The position numbers and the translations under genes are program-made. From the NCBI RefSeq assembly GCF_023221595.1, contig NZ_CP096563.1, positions 4,397,001 to 4,461,000 on the forward strand: a stretch of 64,000 nucleotides of DNA. The letters run 5' to 3'. Below the pieces are notes generated by a model. It ran no database searches, was not told the DNA's origin, and saw only the letters and a program-made list of their open reading frames with translations. This DNA comes from Rhodococcus qingshengii JCM 15477. Its GTDB lineage: Bacteria > Actinomycetota > Actinomycetes > Mycobacteriales > Mycobacteriaceae. This document shows, one piece after another, positions 55,576 through 64,000 of this stretch (positions are counted from its first letter, which is position 1; each line of letters begins with the position of its first letter).

Positions 55576-55726
55576 CCTCTGCTCCCTCCAGATCTGCGCT
55601 GCATTGCTCTGCGCCTCGACTAACGGTGCGCCCCGCCAACAATCAGCGAGGCTCGTACCCTCCATTGTTCCCTATGGATGCGGGAACCGGGAATCTGAGT
55701 CACATTTAGGGGTGTTCAGTCGACCG

Positions 55727-56296
55727 TCACACCTGCACCGGAACCCAGCAATCAGCCACGTGATCATCGACCATTCCGGTAGCCTGCATGAGCGCATAAG
55801 CCGTGGTAGGACCCACAAACTTGAACCCGCGCCGCTTGAGTTCCTTAGCCATGGCAGTCGACTCGGGAGTGACCGCGGGAACCTCTGCAATTGATGTCAG
55901 TCTTCTGGTGCGTCGAGGCGGTGAGAACGACCAGAGTAACGAATCGAGGTCCAGATCGGGCGAATTCACGAGCACTCGGGCGTTGGAAATCGTCGCCTCG
56001 ATCTTCGCGCGATTGCGGACGATCGCGGCATCGGAGAGCAATCTCTCGACATCCGCAACTCCGTACGCTGCGACCTTGTCCGGATCGAACCCGTCGAAGG
56101 CTTCGCGGAACGCCTCGCGTTTGCGCAGAATCGTGATCCACGAAAGTCCCGATTGGAATGCTTCGAGGGCGAGTCGTTCGAACAGTTCGTCGCGCCCGTG
56201 CAGCGGACGCCCCCACTCCTCGTCGTGATAGTCGCGGTAGAGCGTGTCGCCGGGCGTCTCGACCACCCAGCCGCACCGAACGAGTCCGTCGGCCAT
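55727..56296 (-). CDS. tag: DNA-3-methyladenine glycosylase I
   Basis: 189 residues. The zinc-binding residues of the Tag family are present: C8 in VRCGW, H24 in YHDEEWG, and the C-terminal H-x3-C (DDHVADC, about H179 and C183). FERLALEAFQSGLSWITILR contains the catalytic/base-pocket Glu and Trp. It excises 3-methyladenine from alkylated DNA. Its start overlaps the DivIVA-like gene stop by one base, so it is the end of the long leftward operon. Confidence 0.93.
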   Translation of the reverse strand: MADGLVRCGWVVETPGDTLYRDYHDEEWGRPLHGRDELFERLALEAFQSGLSWITILRKREAFREAFDGFDPDKVAAYGVADVERLLSDAAIVRNRAKIEATISNARVLVNSPDLDLDSLLWSFSPPRRTRRLTSIAEVPAVTPESTAMAKELKRRGFKFVGPTTAYALMQATGMVDDHVADCWVPVQV

Positions 56297-56673
56297 CAGC
56301 CCTGGGAATCCTTCGATTCGGATACGGTCTCAGGCTCCTCCTGCGATGCTTCGGCCTTGGCCGGAGCATCCGCTTTCACCAGGACCTCAGATCGCTCGTC
56401 ACGGCCCAGTTGTGCACGCAGAGAATCGATTTCCAACCCGAGGCGATGCAGGGCCCAATCCACTTCACTCGCCTTGTAGCCACGCAGCACCTGCTGAAAA
56501 CGCAGCGCGTCGACATCCGCCCCGGTGACGTCCTCTGCCGGGAGTACGGTCGCCGTCGTGCCAGGAGGCAGTGGCGGCAGCTCTTCCGAGCGCCCGAACA
56601 CAGCACTGGCGGCGAGGAAGATCATCGCGCCGACCAGTGCCATGACAATCAGGTACAGGAGGATCGTCATCAT
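56296..56673 (-). CDS. DivIVA domain-containing membrane protein
   Basis: 125 residues from ATG 56673 (or the next codon, 56670). One N-terminal helix (ILLYLIVMALVGAMIFLAAS) anchors it; then a short DivIVA-like motif, LRFQQVLRGYKASEVDWALHR, in which G-Y-x-x-x-E-V-D is diagnostic; a helical region and an acidic tail follow. It corresponds in place to mycobacterial Rv1209. A role at the pole or septum is possible but unproven. Confidence 0.82.
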   Translation of the reverse strand: MMTILLYLIVMALVGAMIFLAASAVFGRSEELPPLPPGTTATVLPAEDVTGADVDALRFQQVLRGYKASEVDWALHRLGLEIDSLRAQLGRDERSEVLVKADAPAKAEASQEEPETVSESKDSQG

Positions 56674-56705
56674 GGACCGATACTCCCATACCCGAGTGTG
56701 AGCGG

Positions 56706-57647
56706 TCAGACCCCCGCGGTGCGCACTATCGAATTCATCGGGGGTCGATCGAGTAGCGAAACCTCGGTGGTCTCGGGCACGAAAGAATCGCCGTCGACCA
56801 GGAATTGGGTCAACCCGGCACCCGAATCCTCGATCCCGCACCGCCTGAGCATCGTTCCGATGATCTGCCGGCTCATCACACCGAGGTCGGCGAGCGGCCG
56901 GTTGCGATGCTTGCGCACACCGAGATTGACCTGACCGATCGCCGCCAGCCCCAACGTGTCGTACGTGTCGAGCAGCAAACCGATCTCGACGCCGTAGCCG
57001 GGCGCGAACGGGACAGCGGACAGCAGCTCACGGGTGCCCGCGTATTCACCGCCAAGCGGTTGCAGTACCGACGTGAGTTCCGGCCGCAGCGCGGCCAACA
57101 TGGGCCGCGCAACCAATTCCGTGACTCGCCCGCCGCCGTTGGCATCCTCCGTGCCGCTCACGCGCAGCGGACGGCGGTAGTAACCCTTCACCAGATGGAT
57201 GCCGTCAACCGTGAGCAGCGGCCCCAGCAGTTTGGGCACGAACGCCGGATCGGGATTGATGAGATCGGAGTCGACGAATGCGATCAGATCGCCGGTCGTT
57301 GCGGCGACCGAACGCCACAGCACCTCACCCTTGCCCGCGGTCGGCGGGATGGACGGGACTGCGCTCTCACGACTGATCACCGTCGCCCCCGCCGCGCGAG
57401 CACGCTCGGCGGTACGGTCGGTCGAACCGGAATCGAGAACGATCAACTCGTCGACCAGGCCACCGAGCAACGGATGAATGGTGTCGACCACCGCAGCAAC
57501 GGTGTCCTCTTCGTTGAGCGCGGGCAACACCACCGAGACGGTTCGGCCCCCCTTCGCCCGTTCGAGTTCGGCGACCGTCCAACTCGGATGGTCCCAACTG
57601 TTGGCTTCTGCCCATACGCGGGTCGGGCCCGCACCGGTGATGCTCAT
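56706..57647 (-). CDS. gpgS: Glucosyl-3-phosphoglycerate synthase
   Basis: 313-residue GT-A fold GT81 enzyme. SVVLPALNEEDTVAAVV is the nucleotide-sugar site; LIAFVDSDLINPD holds the D-x-D-like metal motif; GGEYAGTRELLSAVPFAPG and GYGVEIGLLLDTYD match the acceptor region. It transfers glucose from NDP-glucose to 3-phosphoglycerate, the first step to methylglucose lipopolysaccharide. Its start overlaps the folP2 stop (ATGA). Confidence 0.93.
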   Translation of the reverse strand: MSITGAGPTRVWAEANSWDHPSWTVAELERAKGGRTVSVVLPALNEEDTVAAVVDTIHPLLGGLVDELIVLDSGSTDRTAERARAAGATVISRESAVPSIPPTAGKGEVLWRSVAATTGDLIAFVDSDLINPDPAFVPKLLGPLLTVDGIHLVKGYYRRPLRVSGTEDANGGGRVTELVARPMLAALRPELTSVLQPLGGEYAGTRELLSAVPFAPGYGVEIGLLLDTYDTLGLAAIGQVNLGVRKHRNRPLADLGVMSRQIIGTMLRRCGIEDSGAGLTQFLVDGDSFVPETTEVSLLDRPPMNSIVRTAGV

Positions 57648-58552
57648 GCCAGACCTCGAACCGTACGTACCGGGGCACGGCGTCCCTGGATCGCGGCCAC
57701 CATGTCGACTACTCGACGGGTGGACGCCACCTCGTGAACACGGAACACCCGGGCGCCGCCCGCCGCGGCCATTGCTGTCGCTGCCAATGTTCCCTCCAAC
57801 CTCTCGGAAAGCTCCACACCAAGAGTCTCCCCGATGAAGTCCTTATTACTCAGCGCCATCAGCACTGGCCACCCGGTGTTTACAAGAACGTCCACTTTCC
57901 GCAACAACTCGAGCCCGTGGAAGGTGTTCTTACCGAAATCGTGGGTGGGATCGATCAGGATCGCGTCACGCGGAACCCCGAGTGCCAGGGCGCGCTCTGC
58001 CGCCGACACGACCTCGGTGACCACATCTGCGACGACGTCGTCGTAGCGGACACGATGCGGGCGGGTGCGCGGAACCGCGCCACCCGTGTGCGAGCAGACG
58101 ATCCCGGCACCAGTCTCGGCAGCAACCAGGACGAGGTCGGGATCCGCACCCGCCCACGTGTCGTTGATCAGGTCGGCGCCTTCGGCGCGTGCCAACCGCG
58201 CGACGCCGCTCCGCCAGGTGTCGACGCTGATGATCTGCTCGGGGTACTTGGCTCTGATCGCGGCGACGAACGGAACGACCCGCCTGACCTCTTCGTCGGC
58301 GTCGACGAGGTCACCGGGCCCAGCTTTCACTCCCCCGATGTCCACCAGATCGGCGCCCTCGTCGACGGCCCTGTCGACGGCAGCCATCGCTGCCGAATCC
58401 GAGAACGTCGCGCCTTGGTCGTAGAAGGAATCGGGAGTGCGGTTGACGATGGCCATCACCAGTGCACGGTCGACCGCGACCGGACGCCCACACAGGGTGG
58501 GCGCCGGACCTGGCTGCGCGGTAGCACCGGGGAGTGAAGACATGCCACTCAT
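57644..58552 (-). CDS. folP2: Dihydropteroate synthase-like protein FolP2
   Basis: 302-residue TIM barrel of the pterin-binding family. It retains MAIVNRTPDSF, SVDTWRSGVARLARAEGADL and ILIDPTHDFGKNTFHGLELL. The second substrate loop, usually G-G-E-S-T-R-P-G in active DHPS, reads GGVKAGPGD, so the conserved Ser-Thr-Arg is gone. The mycobacterial homologue has no detectable DHPS activity. Position between fadD6 and gpgS is conserved in mycobacteria. True function unknown. ATG 58543 is an alternative start. Confidence 0.9.
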   Translation of the reverse strand: MSGMSSLPGATAQPGPAPTLCGRPVAVDRALVMAIVNRTPDSFYDQGATFSDSAAMAAVDRAVDEGADLVDIGGVKAGPGDLVDADEEVRRVVPFVAAIRAKYPEQIISVDTWRSGVARLARAEGADLINDTWAGADPDLVLVAAETGAGIVCSHTGGAVPRTRPHRVRYDDVVADVVTEVVSAAERALALGVPRDAILIDPTHDFGKNTFHGLELLRKVDVLVNTGWPVLMALSNKDFIGETLGVELSERLEGTLAATAMAAAGGARVFRVHEVASTRRVVDMVAAIQGRRAPVRTVRGLA

Positions 58553-58573
58553 ACTGGCATGACGGAACTCGGT

Positions 58574-60346
58574 CTAGCCCTTGGGTACCGAGCCCGCCGC
58601 GACCTTTCCGACGTATTCGTCGTACGAGTCCACGTAACCACCCTCACGGCCTTCGAGAACGTGCAGAGTGTCGGCGCCGACGTCGTAGCCCTCGTTGCGC
58701 AATTCCACCTTGCGCGACTTGAAAGTGCTGGTGTGTTCGAGTGAGTCGACGATGCGGATGAACAGCGGGACCGCGTAGTTGGGAAGCTTGCCGTAGAGAT
58801 GAGCCGCGACTTCGCTGCCCTCGAAACTCTGACTGTCACGTAACTTCACCGCCGCCATGCCCGCGCGCCCGTCGGTACCAGGAATCTCGACGCCGTAGAC
58901 AACTGCTTCTTCGACGGCCGGATGCGAACTCAGCGCGCCCTCGACCTCCGTGGTGGCAACGTTCTCTCCCTTCCAACGGAAGGTGTCGCCGAGGCGGTCG
59001 ACGAAGGCGACGTGGCCCCATCCCTGCTTGCGCACCAGGTCTCCGGTGTCGAACCAGGTGTCGTCGTCCTTGAATCCGCCGCGTACCAGTTTGCTGTTGC
59101 TCGCCGCTTCGTCGGTGTAACCGTCGAAAGGCGCCCGGTCGGTGACCTTCGACAGCAGGAGTCCGACCTGACCCGTGGAAACCTTGCGGAGTCGACCGTC
59201 GGCTCCACGCAACGCTTTTCCGGTGTCCTCGTCGAACTCCACGACGGCGTGCGGCAACGGGCAGATGCCTGCTGTCTTGTCGACGTTGAGTGCGTTGACG
59301 AACGCGATGTTGCATTCGCTCGCACCGTAGAACTCGGCGACGCGGGGTATGCCGAACCGCTGGGTGAATTCGGCCCAGATCTCAGGGCGCAGACCGTTAC
59401 CCACCATCAGCCGAACAGCATTGTCGCTGTCGGTCGGCTTGACCGGCTGGTTGAGCAGATAGCGGCACAGTTCGCCGATGTAGGTGAACGCGGTCGCCTT
59501 GTTGAGTGCGATGTCGTCCCAGAACCGCGAGGCCGAGAACTGACGTCCGATCGCGATTGTCGCACCGGACGCGAGCACCGAGGACAGCGAGACCGTCAAC
59601 GCGTTGTTGTGGTAGAGCGGCAGGCAGCAGTACAGGGTGTCCGAGCCGCGCAAGCGCACGCCCATCAACCCGAGCCCCGACATCGACTTCAACCAACGGA
59701 AGTGAGTCATCAAGCTGGCCTTGGGCATTCCGGTGGTGCCCGAGGTGAAGATGTAGAACGCCTTCTCCTTTGCCAGCACCTCGGCGGTGACCGCGGGGTT
59801 GGACGGATCAGCCGTCTTCGCCAGATCCGCGAGTTCGCTGACGAGAAGTTGGTTCGGTCCGCTAAATCCGGCGGGCAACGATTCGAGGGCTTCTTCGCAC
59901 TCGTCGGCGACCACCAGGACCCGCGCGTCGAGGAGCGTAAGGCTGTGTGCCAGAACGTCGTCGCGCTGGTTGTAGTTCAGCATGCCCGCTGCCGCGCCGA
60001 GTTTTACCGCGGCCAAGGCGATCAACAGCGCTTCGGGAGTGTTCTTTGCCAGCACTCCGACGACGTCTCCGCGGTCGACTCCTCGACCACGGAGAACGTC
60101 CGCGTAGCGGTTCACCAGTTCGTTGGCTTCCGCGTAACTGGTCGCGTGGCCCTCGAACCGGATGAACGGGCGCGACGGGTGCGCGTGCGCGGCCTTCTGG
60201 AAGATCAACCCGATCGATTCCTTGGCCGAAGGCTTACGGGTGAGCCCGGCGGCCCCCCGCGCCAGGATCGGCACCTCGGTGATCATCGACGGCAGTTTTG
60301 CCGCCAGATCGAGCAGGCCGACGGTCGAACGGGCTTCCGAACTCAT
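58574..60346 (-). CDS. fadD6: Long/very-long-chain fatty acid-CoA ligase FadD6
   Basis: 590-residue adenylate-forming enzyme. P-loop FIFTSGTTGMPKASLMTH is represented by YIFTSGTTGMPKASL; EFYGASECNIAF, DTWFDTGDLVRKQGWGHVAF and DRLGDTFRWKGENVATTEVE cover motifs A5-A8, and FKSRKVELRNEGYD has the C-terminal catalytic Lys region. The FATP-type domain order and size fit FadD6. It activates fatty acids to acyl-CoA, probably on import. Part of the dapE-LOG-LOG-fadD6-folP2-gpgS run. Confidence 0.92.
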   Translation of the reverse strand: MSSEARSTVGLLDLAAKLPSMITEVPILARGAAGLTRKPSAKESIGLIFQKAAHAHPSRPFIRFEGHATSYAEANELVNRYADVLRGRGVDRGDVVGVLAKNTPEALLIALAAVKLGAAAGMLNYNQRDDVLAHSLTLLDARVLVVADECEEALESLPAGFSGPNQLLVSELADLAKTADPSNPAVTAEVLAKEKAFYIFTSGTTGMPKASLMTHFRWLKSMSGLGLMGVRLRGSDTLYCCLPLYHNNALTVSLSSVLASGATIAIGRQFSASRFWDDIALNKATAFTYIGELCRYLLNQPVKPTDSDNAVRLMVGNGLRPEIWAEFTQRFGIPRVAEFYGASECNIAFVNALNVDKTAGICPLPHAVVEFDEDTGKALRGADGRLRKVSTGQVGLLLSKVTDRAPFDGYTDEAASNSKLVRGGFKDDDTWFDTGDLVRKQGWGHVAFVDRLGDTFRWKGENVATTEVEGALSSHPAVEEAVVYGVEIPGTDGRAGMAAVKLRDSQSFEGSEVAAHLYGKLPNYAVPLFIRIVDSLEHTSTFKSRKVELRNEGYDVGADTLHVLEGREGGYVDSYDEYVGKVAAGSVPKG

Positions 60347-60434
60347 GGCTCCCCTAACACGTATCCGGCGCCCATTCGGCCGCCCAGTCTGCGGCCACCT
60401 TACTGCACGGTAATAAAGCCCGCCATGCCCCAGG

Positions 60435-60479
60435 TCAGGGTTTCACGCACGCGTCTGATCAGGATTTGACGCACGCGTC
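60435..60479. repeat. 24-bp tandem duplication covering a gene's 3' end and stop codon
   Basis: tcagggtttcacgcacgcgtc (60435-60455) recurs with two differences at 60459-60479, a period of 24 bases. The right copy encodes the last residues and stop of the LOG gene (DACVKS-stop); the left copy, in the same frame, would encode SDACVKP followed by another stop. Confidence 0.85.
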
Positions 60480-61016
60480 GAGCGCGGCCTCGACGTCCGT
60501 CCTCACCAGCAGAGTGTCCAGCGCCTGACGCCCGACGAAGCCGGTCCCGTCGAGCTTGTTCAACCACTCGAGCAGGCCGGTGAAGTGGCCGACGGGATCG
60601 AGCATCACGACAGGTTTCTCGTGCATTCCCAGGTAGCCGGCTGTCCACGTCTCGAACAACTCTTCCAGCGTCCCGATTCCGCCGGGCAGCGTGATGAACG
60701 CGTCGGCGTGGTCTTCCATCAGCTTCTTGCGTTCGCGCATGGTGTCCGTGACGATCAGCTCGTCGGCATCGACGTCGGCAACTTCCTTGTGCACCAAGGC
60801 CTTCGGGATGACGCCGACGGTCCAGGCACCCGCCGCGCGAGCGGACTCGGCGACAGCGCCCATCATCGACACGTTGCCGCCACCCGAGACCAACTGCCAT
60901 CCGCGTCGACCGATCGCGGTTCCCACCTCGGCAGCCAACGCCAGGAACGATTCGTCCACCGGACCCGACGCGCAGTAGACGCAGATCGAGTACTTCTTGT
61001 CGGAATCGGTCACCAT
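60459..61016 (-). CDS. LOG family protein (cytokinin riboside 5'-monophosphate phosphoribohydrolase-like), first copy
   Basis: 185 residues, TIGR00730 type. VYCASGPVDESFLALAAEVG, LVSGGGNVSMMGAVAESAR (GGGxxGxMG variant), TMRERKKLMEDHADAFITLP and the signature GGIGTLEELFE are all present. LOG proteins cleave ribose-5-phosphate from nucleotides such as N6-modified AMP. Corresponds to mycobacterial Rv1205. Start ATG 61016 overlaps the next LOG gene by seven bases. Confidence 0.92.
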   Translation of the reverse strand: MVTDSDKKYSICVYCASGPVDESFLALAAEVGTAIGRRGWQLVSGGGNVSMMGAVAESARAAGAWTVGVIPKALVHKEVADVDADELIVTDTMRERKKLMEDHADAFITLPGGIGTLEELFETWTAGYLGMHEKPVVMLDPVGHFTGLLEWLNKLDGTGFVGRQALDTLLVRTDVEAALDACVKS

Positions 61017-61813
61017 TCTTCTTCTTTCCCCAGATCTGCGGCCTCGTCGACGCCCTTGTCGGCGTTGAGGACGATTCGTACTGCTTCTTCCACACTGTCG
61101 GTGACGTGCAGCAAGTTCACGTCACCTTCGGAAATCTTGCCGTCACGCTCGAGGGTGCCGCGGATCCAATCGACGAGTCCGGACCAGTACTCGGTACCGA
61201 ACAGGACGATCGGGAAGCGCGTGACCTTGTGGGTCTGCACCAGGGTGAGTGCCTCGAACAGCTCGTCGAGTGTTCCGAAGCCACCCGGCAGGCAGATGAA
61301 TGCCTGGGAGTACTTCACGAACATCGTCTTGCGTGCGAAGAAGTACCGGAAGTTGATTCCGAGATCCACCCACTCGTTGAGTCCCTGCTCGAACGGCAAC
61401 TCGATGCCGAGGCCGATCGAGTACCCGCCGGCCTCACTGCAACCGCGGTTGGCAGCTTCCATCACTCCTGGCCCACCACCGGTGATGACGGCGTACCCGG
61501 CCTCGGCCAACGCCGTTCCCAGCTCGCGCCCGGATTGGTACTCGGGATGATCGACCGTGGTGCGGGCCGAACCGAACACCGTCACCGCACGCGGGACCTC
61601 GGCGAGTGCGCCGAAACCTTCGATGAATTCGCTCTGGATACGCAGCACACGCCACGGATCGGTGTGTACCCAATCCGTGGGTCCGCGCTTGTCGAGCAAG
61701 CGCTGATCCGTCGTGGTCTTCTCGTCCTTGCGCTTGCGTCGAAGTTGAACCGGCCCGCGGTGCTTGATCGACGAGCTCTGCTTCTTCGAAGCCGAATTCT
61801 TCTCTGGTGCCAT
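61010..61813 (-). CDS. LOG family protein, second copy with basic N-terminal extension
   Basis: 267 residues. The first 40 are Lys/Arg/Ser-rich (NSASKKQSSSIKHRGPVQLR), then the LOG fold: VTVFGSARTTVDHPEYQ, ITGGGPGVMEAANRG, FFARKTMFVKYSQAFICLPG, GFGTLDELFEAL. This is the longer type II-like LOG/TIGR00730 form. Catalytic R-x-x-x-M and G-G-x-G-T-x-x-E motifs are intact. Adjacent to another LOG gene and 16 bases after dapE; function in bacteria is likely nucleotide salvage or removal of toxic nucleotides. Confidence 0.9.
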   Translation of the reverse strand: MAPEKNSASKKQSSSIKHRGPVQLRRKRKDEKTTTDQRLLDKRGPTDWVHTDPWRVLRIQSEFIEGFGALAEVPRAVTVFGSARTTVDHPEYQSGRELGTALAEAGYAVITGGGPGVMEAANRGCSEAGGYSIGLGIELPFEQGLNEWVDLGINFRYFFARKTMFVKYSQAFICLPGGFGTLDELFEALTLVQTHKVTRFPIVLFGTEYWSGLVDWIRGTLERDGKISEGDVNLLHVTDSVEEAVRIVLNADKGVDEAADLGKEEEW

Positions 61814-61829
61814 GCGGCAAGGCTAACGG

Positions 61830-62900
61830 TCAGGCCGACAGATACTTCCTCAGCACGGCCGCGACGTCGGTGATCTGCTGCACCGGAACGTGCTCGTCGC
61901 GCTTGTGCGCGAGGTTCGGATCACCCGGTCCGTAGTTCACGGCAGGAATGCCGAGTGCCGAGAACCTGGACACGTCGGTCCACCCGTACTTCGCACGGAA
62001 CTGACCACCGGCCGCCTCGATCAGGGCGGCAGCGGACGGGTTCGCCAAGCCGGGCAGCGCGCCAGGCGAGGAGTCGGTGACCTCGAATCCGAGGCCCAGA
62101 CCGTCGAACACTTCGCGCACGTGTGCCTCGGCTTGTACCTCGCTGCGATCGGGTGCGAATCGGAAGTTGACGTCCATCTCGGCTTCGTCCGGGACGACGT
62201 TTCCGGCGACGCCACCGGAGATCCGCACCGCCGACAAGCCCTCGCGGTAGCCGCAACCGTCGATGTCGACCGAGCGCGGCTGGTAACTCGACAACCGCTC
62301 CAACGCTCCGCCGAACTTGTGAATGGCATTGTCCCCCAGCCAGGACCTGGCCGAATGGGCGCGAGTTCCCGAAGCCGTCAACCGCACCCGCATCGTGCCC
62401 TGACACCCGGCCTCGATGAAACCGGCCGTCGGCTCACCGAGAATTGCGACGTCCGCCGCGAGCCATTGCGGGATCTCGCGTTCGATCCGTCCCAGGCCGT
62501 TGTACGTTGCGGCGATCTCTTCGCAGTCGTAGAAGACGAGGGTCAGATCGTGGGCCAGGTTCTCGATGGTGGCCGCAAGGTGTAGGAAGACCGCGTCGCC
62601 CGACTTCATGTCCACGGTCCCGCAGCCGAGCAGGATGTCGCCGTCACGCCGCGAAGGAACGTTGTCCGCGATCGGCACCGTATCCAGATGTCCGGCGAGC
62701 ATGACCCGACTGGGCAAACCACGCGACGTACGCGCCAACACGGCATTGCCGTTGCGGATGATCTCGAAGCCCGAAGTCTGCTCACGCAGCGCATCCTCGA
62801 CAGCCTGCGCAATGACGGATTCGTCGTGCGAGACGCTGGGGATGTCGACCAGGGCGGCCGTCAAGTCGATGGGGTCCGAAGCAAGATCGAGGATGCTCAC
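61830..62900 (-). CDS. dapE: Succinyl-diaminopimelate desuccinylase
   Basis: 356-residue M20 metallohydrolase. Metal ligands lie in [13 protein letters not shown] (His), [14 protein letters not shown] (bridging Asp), [13 protein letters not shown] (catalytic and metal Glu) and a final HKRDEHVP. The lid domain is in the middle. It removes succinate from N-succinyl-LL-diaminopimelate, late in lysine/peptidoglycan synthesis. GTG 62900 (or 62906). Divergent from dapD, which makes the pathway's succinylated intermediate, with a 49-base gap. Confidence 0.92.
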   Translation of the reverse strand: MSILDLASDPIDLTAALVDIPSVSHDESVIAQAVEDALREQTSGFEIIRNGNAVLARTSRGLPSRVMLAGHLDTVPIADNVPSRRDGDILLGCGTVDMKSGDAVFLHLAATIENLAHDLTLVFYDCEEIAATYNGLGRIEREIPQWLAADVAILGEPTAGFIEAGCQGTMRVRLTASGTRAHSARSWLGDNAIHKFGGALERLSSYQPRSVDIDGCGYREGLSAVRISGGVAGNVVPDEAEMDVNFRFAPDRSEVQAEAHVREVFDGLGLGFEVTDSSPGALPGLANPSAAALIEAAGGQFRAKYGWTDVSRFSALGIPAVNYGPGDPNLAHKRDEHVPVQQITDVAAVLRKYLSA

Positions 62901-62949
62901 ACGCACCAGCCTAGGCCGGTGCACCCACCACCCAGTAATCTCTAGTCCC

Positions 62950-63903
62950 GTGAGCGCACAGGGAGCAACAGCAGTAGGTATCGCCAACGTGACCGCGGAC
63001 GGAACCGTCCTCGACACCTGGTTCCCGGCACCGGAGCTGGGAACATTCGACAAGACCGGTACCGAGAACGTCGAGGGAACAGATATTCCTTCCGATCTTG
63101 CACTGCTGGCAGGCACTGATGACGCTCGCGAGGTATCGCAGGTCGTCGTGCGCACCACCATCGCCGATCTCTCCAAGGCGCCGGTCGACGCACATGACGT
63201 CTACCTGCGCCTCCATCTCCTCTCGCACCGTCTCGTCGCACCCCACGGTGTCAACCTCGACGGCCAGTTCGGCCTGCTCAGCAACGTCGTGTGGACCAAC
63301 TTCGGCCCGTGCGCCGTCGAAGGTTTCGAGCAGGTTCGCTCGCGTCTGCGCATCCGCGGCGTCGTGACCGTGTTCAGCGTCGACAAGTTCCCCCGCATGG
63401 TCGACTACGTCGTGCCGTCCGGAGTCCGCATCGGTGACGCGGACCGTGTCCGACTCGGTGCACACCTCGCCAGCGGAACGACCGTCATGCACGAGGGCTT
63501 CGTCAACTTCAACGCCGGCACCCTCGGCAACTCGATGGTCGAAGGCCGCATCTCCGCGGGCGTCGTCGTCGACGACGGATCCGATGTGGGCGGCGGCGCC
63601 TCGATCATGGGCACCCTCTCCGGTGGAGGCAAGGAAACGATCTCCCTCGGCAAGCGCTGCCTCCTCGGTGCAAACGCCGGCCTCGGCATTTCGCTCGGCG
63701 ACGACTGCGTCCTCGAAGCGGGCCTCTACGTCACCGCCGGCACCAAGGTCACCGGCCCGGACGGAACCGTCGTCAAGGCCAAGGAACTGAGCGGCAAGTC
63801 GAACCTTCTCTTCCGTCGTAACTCGGTCTCGGGTGCCGTCGAGGTCGTGCCGTGGAAGGGCACCGGCGTCGAACTGAACGCTGCCTTGCACGCCAACGAC
63901 TGA
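62950..63903 (+). CDS. dapD: 2,3,4,5-tetrahydropyridine-2,6-dicarboxylate N-succinyltransferase
   Basis: 317 residues, the exact size of the mycobacterial enzyme. The C-terminal left-handed beta-helix with hexapeptide repeats is clear: [60 protein letters not shown]. Trimeric enzyme transferring succinate from succinyl-CoA to tetrahydrodipicolinate. GTG 62950 is chosen because longer frames enter dapE; its stop overlaps the next start (TGATG). Confidence 0.95.
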   Translation: MSAQGATAVGIANVTADGTVLDTWFPAPELGTFDKTGTENVEGTDIPSDLALLAGTDDAREVSQVVVRTTIADLSKAPVDAHDVYLRLHLLSHRLVAPHGVNLDGQFGLLSNVVWTNFGPCAVEGFEQVRSRLRIRGVVTVFSVDKFPRMVDYVVPSGVRIGDADRVRLGAHLASGTTVMHEGFVNFNAGTLGNSMVEGRISAGVVVDDGSDVGGGASIMGTLSGGGKETISLGKRCLLGANAGLGISLGDDCVLEAGLYVTAGTKVTGPDGTVVKAKELSGKSNLLFRRNSVSGAVEVVPWKGTGVELNAALHAND

Positions 63904-64000
63904 TGAGTAGCACCGACGTCTCCGACGGAACAACCACTGCTCTCGGCCACGGTCTCAAGGTCCGCCATCTGACGATGATGGGCCTGGGCTCGGCCATCGG
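63903..64000 (+). CDS. Amino acid permease, APC family (5' end only)
   Basis: Only 32 residues are inside the window. HGLKVRHLTMMGLGSAIG is the typical start of helix 1 of amino-acid permeases of the APC superfamily (ArH-x-T-M-x-x-L-G-x-x-I-G). The start overlaps the dapD stop by one base, so it is co-transcribed with dapD. Substrate unknown; the rest lies beyond the right edge. Confidence 0.75.
   Translation, partial: MSSTDVSDGTTTALGHGLKVRHLTMMGLGSAI

Overview
The window is high-GC actinobacterial chromosome with dense, mostly operonic genes. It fits a mycolic-acid bacterium of the Rhodococcus/Nocardia group. The evidence is gene content and order that follow the Mycobacterium tuberculosis Rv1201c-Rv1248c block in recognisable pieces: dapD, dapE, LOG proteins, fadD6, folP2, gpgS, a DivIVA-like protein, tag, a DUF3117 protein, glgM/glgC, an O-methyltransferase, sigE-rseA-htrA-tatB, mrp, MltB-like secreted proteins, a DUF1003 protein, a PRC/MgtE_N/CBS protein, lpqY-sugABC, corA, lpqZ-like and SDR genes, and kgd. 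The genus is an inference from remembered families; no search was run. I saw no rRNA, tRNA, insertion sequence, phage or CRISPR array.

Layout. 1-13.1 kb is accessory metabolism and export: a partial enoyl-CoA hydratase, a GlcD-type FAD oxidase, a drug MFS gene broken by one in-frame amber codon with its PadR regulator, a GNAT-like and a GST-like gene, a glyoxalase-fold protein, a two-gene ABC exporter and a 1269-residue fused ABC exporter. 13.2-17.1 kb is kgd with a strong terminator. 17.1-21.2 kb is a TetR-controlled cassette of Baeyer-Villiger monooxygenase, short-chain dehydrogenase and esterase. 21.2-25.8 kb is an osmoprotectant importer with a second, divergent binding lipoprotein. 25.8-36.2 kb holds malic enzyme, a 14-bp minisatellite, MarC, PHP phosphoesterase, CorA, a SUFU-domain protein, a metallophosphoesterase/ParB-like pair, a winged-helix protein and an orphan histidine kinase.

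36.2-40.5 kb is the LpqY-SugABC trehalose importer. 40.7-46.7 kb has a glycine-zipper protein, a CitE-like lyase, PRC/MgtE_N/CBS and DUF1003 proteins and two secreted MltB-like proteins. 46.7-50 kb is mrp, tatB and htrA, followed by rseA and sigE (envelope stress). 51.3-55.6 kb has the O-methyltransferase, divergent glgC and glgM (alpha-glucan synthesis), an RlmA-type methyltransferase and the DUF3117 gene. 55.7-62.9 kb is a long leftward run (dapE, two LOG proteins, fadD6, folP2, gpgS, DivIVA-like, tag), divergent from dapD and a truncated amino-acid permease at the right edge.

Much of the window serves the cell envelope and its sugar reserves: trehalose recycling, ADP-glucose/maltose-1-phosphate glucan synthesis, glucosyl-3-phosphoglycerate for methylglucose lipopolysaccharide, diaminopimelate for peptidoglycan, wall hydrolases and the SigE stress response. 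The points most worth checking are the nonsense-interrupted MFS gene, the asymmetric fused ABC exporter, the monooxygenase cassette and its palindromic operator, the minisatellite at the end of a Tyr-rich membrane protein gene, and an alternative RNA fold over the ribosome binding site of the second MltB-like gene. I found no clear new multi-gene system.
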